Shown: in pieces, positions 58,739 through 64,000 of the stretch
How positions within the stretch are numbered: the first letter of the stretch is position 1
Layout: every line of letters begins with the position of its first letter
DNA from: Phialocephala subalpina
Taxonomy: Eukaryota > Ascomycota > Leotiomycetes > Helotiales > Mollisiaceae
Assembly: GCA_900073065.1 (NCBI GenBank)
Contig: FJOG01000017.1
Location: 988,149-1,052,148, forward strand
Length of the DNA: 64,000 nucleotides
Direction: 5' to 3'
Position numbers and translations under genes: made by a program
The notes under the pieces: model-generated
Seen by the model: the letters and a program-made list of their open reading frames with translations, nothing else
Database searches by the model: none
What the model was told of the DNA's origin: nothing

Positions 58739-59618
58739 GTTTGCGCTCCAACTTCACTCGGCGGAATGGCAGAAGAATACGAAGTGGCTGGGAGCCCAGA
58801 TAATATCTGCTGTGGTGACAAAAAATGGTTGACGTCGTCGTTCTAACCCTCACCCAGTGACGCTTATGCGCTCCTACCCGACTTCTGGAGAGTTTGCTGG
58901 ACCTTAACGGGCAGGTACATATCTTTTGAGAGAGGAAAGCGCTTTGTACTTGAAGATTTTCAAACCGGTGCTTAGTGAGTGGTTTGGAACAAAAAGCTCC
59001 GGTAGAATCCCTGTCTCTGCCCTGGCCAGCATGCAACGTCATGCAGCTCCTGCTTCAACCACCTGAGAACTTCGGCTGCTGCGGAACGAAACCTGGATAC
59101 TTACACCATGCGTTGTCCCGAAAGCCTCAAAAGCTTGAATGCTTAAAGGAGGATGGAAGAGCCTCCGTTCCATTTCCAGATGCTTTGTGTACATAGAGCC
59201 CTTTCCCCAGGTTTCCAATGATACCTGTCAAGTGAGACATGGATTCTCGAGGAACCTCAAAGTCTACGATAGTGAGGGATATCGGAGCATGTGAGAGCTC
59301 CAGACCGGAGGTCTACACCGTTACCAATCAGCTCCGACTGGAATCGTGCGAAGATCCACGTGGAGATCTACTGGTGGGCGTCCCTTTTTGCTAGAAAGGA
59401 CTCTGTTTCATCCGTAACTTTCCTTTCCGACGAGGCATCAATTCTTTATCGATAAAGCCCTCCTTCGATAAGACGTCTTATCGAGGCGAGCACATGATCT
59501 CTAAAATATCTTGAGCTCCAGCTTCATCAACGCCATCGTGCCTCCTCTTGACACTGTCGACCTCCATCATAAAAACTCCCATCGACCGACCCCATCTCAC
59601 ATCGCTACTACCGCGAAT
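58739..59618. other. Intergenic region with palindromic GATA-containing sites
   Basis: No gene recognised. The 180 bases before the prefoldin 1 start hold two perfect palindromes (59444-59457 and 59465-59484). See the regulatory entry. Confidence 0.5.
59444..59484. promoter_or_regulatory. Paired palindromes upstream of prefoldin 1
   Basis: CTTTATCGATAAAG (14 bp) and TCGATAAGACGTCTTATCGA (20 bp) are each perfect palindromes, seven bases apart. Both contain inverted GATAA units; the second centres on GACGTC, a bZIP-like core. They lie 135-175 bp from the start codon at 59619. A role as a protein-binding promoter element is inferred. Confidence 0.5.
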
Positions 59619-60205
59619 ATGTCAATATCAAACGAAGCATTACAAAAGGTAAGCTTCGGCCCGAAACGCAATATACCCATTACCCCTCCCTCTCTTGCGC
59701 AAGCATGGTAACACATCTTTGTGGTTTGAGCAACACTAATGGAAACTCCAGCTCGTTCAAGAGATCGAGACCCAGGCCATACAATCTCAACAACAGATCA
59801 GCATGGTCAGATCTCAAATAGGAATCAAGACACGTGAGATCCGCAAGCTTGAACTGACCTCCAAGGAGGTATCAGAACTTCCATCCGATACCAACGTCTA
59901 TGAGGGTGTGGGCAAGATGTGAGTCCTCCAACTCTTTCTCACTCCCATCCCATCACCCCAGTCATTGGGTACCATCATGCCCAACTTCCCAAGGAAATAC
60001 GGTCACGAGACAACAATATTTACGTTTCATTGGCAGGTTTGTTTTCAGCCCTACAGCTGAAATCGACAAGAGGTTGACGGGCGAGGCATCGGAGCTCAAA
60101 TCGGACATCAAGAACCTCGAGAAGAGACTTCAGTACCTCGAAACTACGCACAAGAATAGTCAAAGCCACATTGATCAGATCTTCAAGAGCGGAGGGCGTT
60201 CATGA
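59619..60205 (+). CDS. PFD1: Prefoldin subunit 1 (beta-type)
   Basis: Beta-type subunit of the cytosolic prefoldin hexamer. Exons 59619-59648, 59752-59918 and 60037-60205 give 121 residues, the usual length. The first coil is ALQKLVQEIETQAIQSQQQI, the hairpin holds YEGVGKMFVFSPTAEIDKRL, and the second coil is KSDIKNLEKRLQYLETTHKNS. The GVGKMF...P segment is typical of subunit 1. Introns are 103 and 118 nt, longer than most in this window. The alpha-type subunit 5 lies at 45097-45780 on the opposite strand. Confidence 0.92.
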
Positions 60206-61884
60206 AGCGATCCAACAAGGAGGATTTGGGACGATGGTGGCTCACCCAAAGGTGTAGAGTATTTGTATGAGATAACCCACCATGAGGATTTCGAAAAAGC
60301 AGCGATGCGGAATGCAAGCCAAATTTAGAGTAGCCCTGGGTTTCATCACGACTCATCCAGAATGTGCGCCATCGTGGCAGATGGTTGTCCATTCACGATC
60401 ACGATTTTGGGGGCTGAAGAGTCGATTGGCAGGGATAGAGTCAGCTCGACGCCAGCTCCATATGCACCAAAGACGACAGCAATGAATTATGAATTTATTC
60501 ACAAAAGTGGCAAAACTTACTTCAGCGTCTACTTGTTGGTTTCATGTCAAAATTTTGCCGGTAAGATGTGGTACAGGCCATGTTGCACGGTTGCTTATTC
60601 GGTCCAGGTGAGGTCTCCTCAACCATCACGATATGTAAGACCCAGACTTCGACAACACAACGTAAAACCAAGGGTTTTCCCTCTCAGAACCTTCCAACCA
60701 TCTGTACCCACTCAAACTGCAGCTCTTAACCCCATCGAGATGCTTTCCCGAAGTACCGTTGGCGCGTTAAGTAAATTTATCTATCCGTGTTGGGGGCCAT
60801 TTTCTACAACCACCAACAAAGCGGCGCATCTTGAAGCAGCAAGATTTCGAGTTCATGCGGCCCGCTCCTCGAGCGTATCGCCTCTCCGTCTTTTTGATCT
60901 GACAGCTTATTCCAACAAATGGAAAATGTCCAATACTTGCTGCAAAAGTATCGTGGTTTGAGGGGCGAGGATGTCGAAATAGGAATTTTCTCACCGCAGG
61001 GAAGCTATGCGGTAGTGACATGAACCCGACCTTCAACCCGGAGCACTCTAAACCCAAAACTTACAACTGCTCCCTTTTCCCAGCCATTCGGAAGCTGTTA
61101 GAGGCTCTATTTACGAGCATATACGCTAGATTCTCCGTAAGAGGCGCTGCAGCCAGTGCAGTACGGATAGTGTTTCAAATCACTTCTGCCAATTTCCCAA
61201 CCAGCCCTCGGTGCAGAGAGGCTGGAAAACCTCCAAAGTAAAATCAAGGTTCAAAAAGATCCCAGAGAGCAGCAACCAACATGCACGGCGGTTCTTCAGG
61301 CATATCCTTCAGCTCTCAAACCAATCCTTATGGCGGCGGCATCGGCCAAGAATCTGGCTCACTCGCCTCGGGTTGAGATTGAGGACACCACACCCTGGTG
61401 GCTGGTCTTGTGCTATGCTCACAGGGCAGCGATGCCGGTGGCATAACGTCTGGTAGGATGCGCCAGCGCTTGTTGCCGTACAGTAACGACTTGCCTAAGC
61501 CATCTGTTGACCCCTCCAATAAATAGTCTGTCTACTTTAAGACCATCAGCCCATGCCCACTCCTGCTGACACCGACTCTTTCTTCCCTTTTCTATCTTTT
61601 ATCTCGTGCGCTGGCGGATAGCATTGCGAACGTACCGTTCTGCGACATCAAGTTTCGTCTCGTCTCGTCGCTTTCAAGTGAAGATATATTTTTACTTTGC
61701 GATCGTCCTCTTATCGCCCTATCGCAAAACACAGCCCCGGGCCTTCGCAGCGACAGAAAGCGGGGTTCCCGCCCGACAGCCTCGAGCCCACGCCCAGCAA
61801 CACCGACTCACTGCCACTTATTGGCCAGCCCTACAGCATCAAGGCGCTACAAACCCCGATTCACCTTGATCCTATAGCCTCGTC
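60206..61884. other. Spacer with one doubtful small ORF
   Basis: At 61281 an ATG opens a Gly/Ser-rich frame (MHGGSSGISFSSQTNPYGGG) that meets TGA, then resumes in the same frame as GGITSGRMRQRLLPYSNDLP up to TAG at 61524-61526. An intron from 61374 to about 61430 could join them, but the phases do not fit with the donor I see. Other frames (60362-60961) show no domain. Not called as a gene. Confidence 0.35.
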
Positions 61885-63369
61885 ATGATGAGCTATCGCG
61901 ATCACCGCCGAGATGATTACGAGGAGGAAGATGAACTCGACATCCGAGTTCGACGCGGTCGTGCGTCCCCACAACCGGTAGTCTACCCCGAACATAGATA
62001 TCGTCCAGCACCACGCCCTTACTATGATCAGGGAACATCCTACCTCGTTCCTGGAGTCAGCGGCGTGACGACCGTTCGCAGATCCAGGTCTACGAGTCGT
62101 CGTCGTCCGATTACTCCTCCTTCTCCTCAGCCTGCTCCTGCGCCACCGGTTATCATCAATAATCGTATTTATAACGATTACGAGGATGATGACTATCTTC
62201 CCCTTGCGCCGAGACACCATGAACGTCGTGAACGATCGAGATCTCGTGCTTCTTCGTTTGTCTCTCCGCGCGATTCAAGAGATGAGTGGGAGATTGAGAG
62301 ATTGAGGAGGGAGGTGGATGAGGTTAAATATGATCGTAAGCGAGATGACTATGAGATCGAGAAAGCTCGCAGGGAGCTCGAAGCATATAGGATTGCTCAC
62401 AGCCGTGATGAGTATGAACAAGAGAAGACAAGAAGGGAGCTGGAGAAGTACCGTGCGGCTCTCAGTCGCGATGACTATGAACAGGACAGGATAAGGAGGG
62501 AACTGGAAGCATACAGGGTGGCTCATACTCGGGACGAATACGAAGTTGAGAAGGCTAAGAGAGAGGTCGAGCTATACCGATTGGAGAAAGAACGTCTGGA
62601 CGAGGAGAAGCGAATCAAGAAGCAGATCTCTCAGACGAAGGAGGACATGGAGCTGGAAGCCACCAAGAAGGAACTTCAAGCATACAAGGCCGCAAAGAAA
62701 CGTGAGGAGGAAGAAGCTCGCATCAAGAAGGAGATGGAGATGAAGAGGATAATGGAGGAGAAGAAGGCCGCAGATGAGAAGGCACGTCTTAAGAAGGAAT
62801 CCGAAGCAGCAATCGAGAAATACAAGATTGAAATGGCGGAAAAGGCAGCGAAGGAAAAGAAAGAGAAGGAGGAGCGAGAGAAGGAGTATCAGAAACGTAT
62901 GGAAGAAGACTTGCGTAAGTCTGGTATGGATGAACGACAAATTGCAGTGGTGCTCAAGAAGGACAAGGGCGTTGATCCTGCCCGACCAACATATACCAGA
63001 ATGTCTCGCCGCCATCTCTCCATTGAGACCTTGAACCGATATAGGATTGATTATGAGTTTGATCAGGTGAGGAAAGTCTCAAACAACTTCAGATCAAGAG
63101 CTAACACCCATATTCAGGACCCTGACTACATCTTAATCAAACGATGGGTGCCAGAGTATGAGCAAGACTTCCTTTGGTCTCACACCAGAGAGATCAGGGA
63201 GCGCAGAAGAGCAGAGCCCGTCCTTCTCCTCGAGGAACGGAAGTCGTCGAAGTCTAGACACAAGCACCACGATGACGAACTTCAATTGGTGATTGAGAAG
63301 AAGCACAAGCATGAGCGAAAACCCTCACCATCTCCAATCTTGCAATGGGTCGCTGGCAGCAGACGTTGA
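61885..63369 (+). CDS. Charged coiled-coil protein with conserved C-terminal fungal domain
   Basis: Uncharacterised fungal protein of 477 residues, exons 61885-63066 and 63118-63369. Residues 1-130 are Arg/Pro/Ser-rich with RS-like stretches. Residues 130-370 form a long highly charged helix or coil built from a repeated unit of about 21-22 residues (RDDYEIEKARRELEAYR and variants, four copies near 150-235), then E/K-rich sequence. The C-terminal part (YTRMSRRHLSIETLNRYRIDYEFDQ, then DPDYILIKRWVPEYEQDFLW) is a conserved module found in fungal proteins of this shape (DUF8035-like, from memory). The intron 63067-63117 is 51 nt and has no stop, so its retention would insert 17 residues; the donor GTGAGG, a GCTAAC branch site and the family sequence argue that it is spliced. 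ATG at 61888 is an alternative start. Confidence 0.78.
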   Translation: MMSYRDHRRDDYEEEDELDIRVRRGRASPQPVVYPEHRYRPAPRPYYDQGTSYLVPGVSGVTTVRRSRSTSRRRPITPPSPQPAPAPPVIINNRIYNDYEDDDYLPLAPRHHERRERSRSRASSFVSPRDSRDEWEIERLRREVDEVKYDRKRDDYEIEKARRELEAYRIAHSRDEYEQEKTRRELEKYRAALSRDDYEQDRIRRELEAYRVAHTRDEYEVEKAKREVELYRLEKERLDEEKRIKKQISQTKEDMELEATKKELQAYKAAKKREEEEARIKKEMEMKRIMEEKKAADEKARLKKESEAAIEKYKIEMAEKAAKEKKEKEEREKEYQKRMEEDLRKSGMDERQIAVVLKKDKGVDPARPTYTRMSRRHLSIETLNRYRIDYEFDQVRKVSNNFRSRANTHIQDPDYILIKRWVPEYEQDFLWSHTREIRERRRAEPVLLLEERKSSKSRHKHHDDELQLVIEKKHKHERKPSPSPILQWVAGSRR

Positions 63370-63637
63370 TGATATCTTACGGCAGAATAGAAAACATGGG
63401 ATGTATGAGCGGGGTTTGGAGTTTTATGTCGACATTACGAATTTCGGTTTTCATGCCTTATGAACTTGGAATACCCACTCAATGATACTTTGAGAAGGAA
63501 TTGAAATGACTCTTTCCTCCCTCCTTTGTGATGTCTGAGCTGGTGAAATTGACATATTGGCCACTTGACCAACCTGAAGTCTGTAACAGAGTGGTATCTC
63601 ATTTATGCACTGAAAGTGGTGATAATACATGAAGTCA
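63370..63637. other. Convergent 3' spacer
   Basis: 268 bp between two convergent genes, presumably 3' UTRs. Nothing else seen. Confidence 0.5.
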
Positions 63638-64000
63638 TCATACAACGTGAGCTTTGCCCAACGCAAGCTCAGCTCTTCTAACAAGCTCTTCGTACAAGGT
63701 CCAAGCCAAGGCCGAGCTAATAGCCTTGCGACCCATCCTCAAGCCCAAGCCATCAAAGAGAGACTTGAAGCCATCTTCTTGTATCATCTTCTTTCCAGCG
63801 TGTAGCATATTATGGTAGTGTTTCGGTTGTAATTGGATTCTGGTCTTAATAGCATCGAAGGGGTTCGTGATAGCTGTTGCCATTCCGGCTGCCAGAACTC
63901 CAGAGCCGAAGTTGATTGATGCTGAAGCGGAGCCCGTCATGCCTACACGCTCTTGTCCTGCTACGGGAAGCTTCTGGGATACTAGACTGAGGCGTTTCTT
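63638..64000 (-). CDS. HEM25: Mitochondrial carrier, SLC25A38/Hem25-like (C-terminal part)
   Basis: Inner-membrane carrier of the SLC25 family, C-terminal 120 residues only; the gene runs off the right edge of the window. The last carrier repeat is visible: the helix [19 protein letters not shown], the signature [14 protein letters not shown] (P-x-D-x-x-K-x-R), the matrix segment [23 protein letters not shown], and the final helix ending [15 protein letters not shown]. The combination [11 protein letters not shown] and [11 protein letters not shown] resembles the mitochondrial glycine carrier Hem25/SLC25A38, which supplies glycine for haem synthesis. The upstream frame is open to the window end. 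The stop is at 63638-63640. Confidence 0.85.
   Translation of the reverse strand, partial: KKRLSLVSQKLPVAGQERVGMTGSASASINFGSGVLAAGMATAITNPFDAIKTRIQLQPKHYHNMLHAGKKMIQEDGFKSLFDGLGLRMGRKAISSALAWTLYEELVRRAELALGKAHVV

Noticed and set aside
61281..61526. Small Gly/Ser-rich gene split by TGA
   Set aside because: The two halves are in one frame, but no splice with correct phase removes the stops; kept only as a note.

Overview
The window is a chromosomal piece of a filamentous ascomycete (Pezizomycotina). The evidence is short 45-120 nt GT..AG introns with CTAAC/CTGAC-like branch sites, a fungal hybrid-kinase phytochrome, WSC-domain and SAT4/rhodopsin-like membrane proteins, and retroelements ruined by transition-type (RIP-like) mutation. 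The combination would suit Leotiomycetes, but that placement is only a guess.

Layout, left to right. 0-2.7 kb: no gene recognised. 2.7-6.9 kb (+): a seven-exon phytochrome histidine kinase with receiver. 8.5-9.9 kb (-): a four-helix MARVEL-like membrane protein carrying a perfect 250-bp tandem duplication. 10.6-11.5 kb (-): an alpha/beta hydrolase broken by one in-frame TAG. 13.4-19.3 kb (+): a very large secreted protein with a propeller-like N-terminus, Ig/ASH-like repeats and six WSC domains. 19.7 kb: a tRNA-Arg(UCG) with structural defects. 20.1-22.1 kb (-): an eight-exon amino-acid/choline/GABA-type permease.

22.6-36.5 kb is an AT-rich block. An outer Ty3/gypsy chromovirus-like LTR element on the - strand (23024-35901, perfect 5-bp target duplication) is split by a related element on the + strand (25382-31883, near-perfect 5-bp target duplication). 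Both are heavily mutated and dead. Both also carry, antisense to pol and starting about 90 bp inside the 3' LTR, the remains of an ORF with exact Zn(II)2Cys6 spacing. I consider this the most interesting signal in the window. A run of Ns (36508-37015) follows.

37-64 kb is gene-rich and mostly housekeeping: a SAT4/rhodopsin-like membrane protein, a GNAT acetyltransferase, a large uncharacterised fungal protein, prefoldin subunit 5, an unresolved zinc-finger locus, ORC1, the proteasome chaperone NAS6, the splicing factor PRP46, a TMF/SGM1-type Golgi coiled-coil protein, an alkaline ceramidase, prefoldin subunit 1, a long charged coiled-coil protein, and at the right edge the C-terminal part of a HEM25-like mitochondrial carrier. 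Two subunits of the same chaperone (prefoldin alpha-type 5 and beta-type 1) lie about 14 kb apart. ORC1 and NAS6 are tail-to-tail with only 47 bp between stops; NAS6 and PRP46 are divergent from a 395-bp spacer. Splice sites were placed by hand from frame continuity and consensus signals; every exon chain given was checked for phase, but none is confirmed by RNA data.
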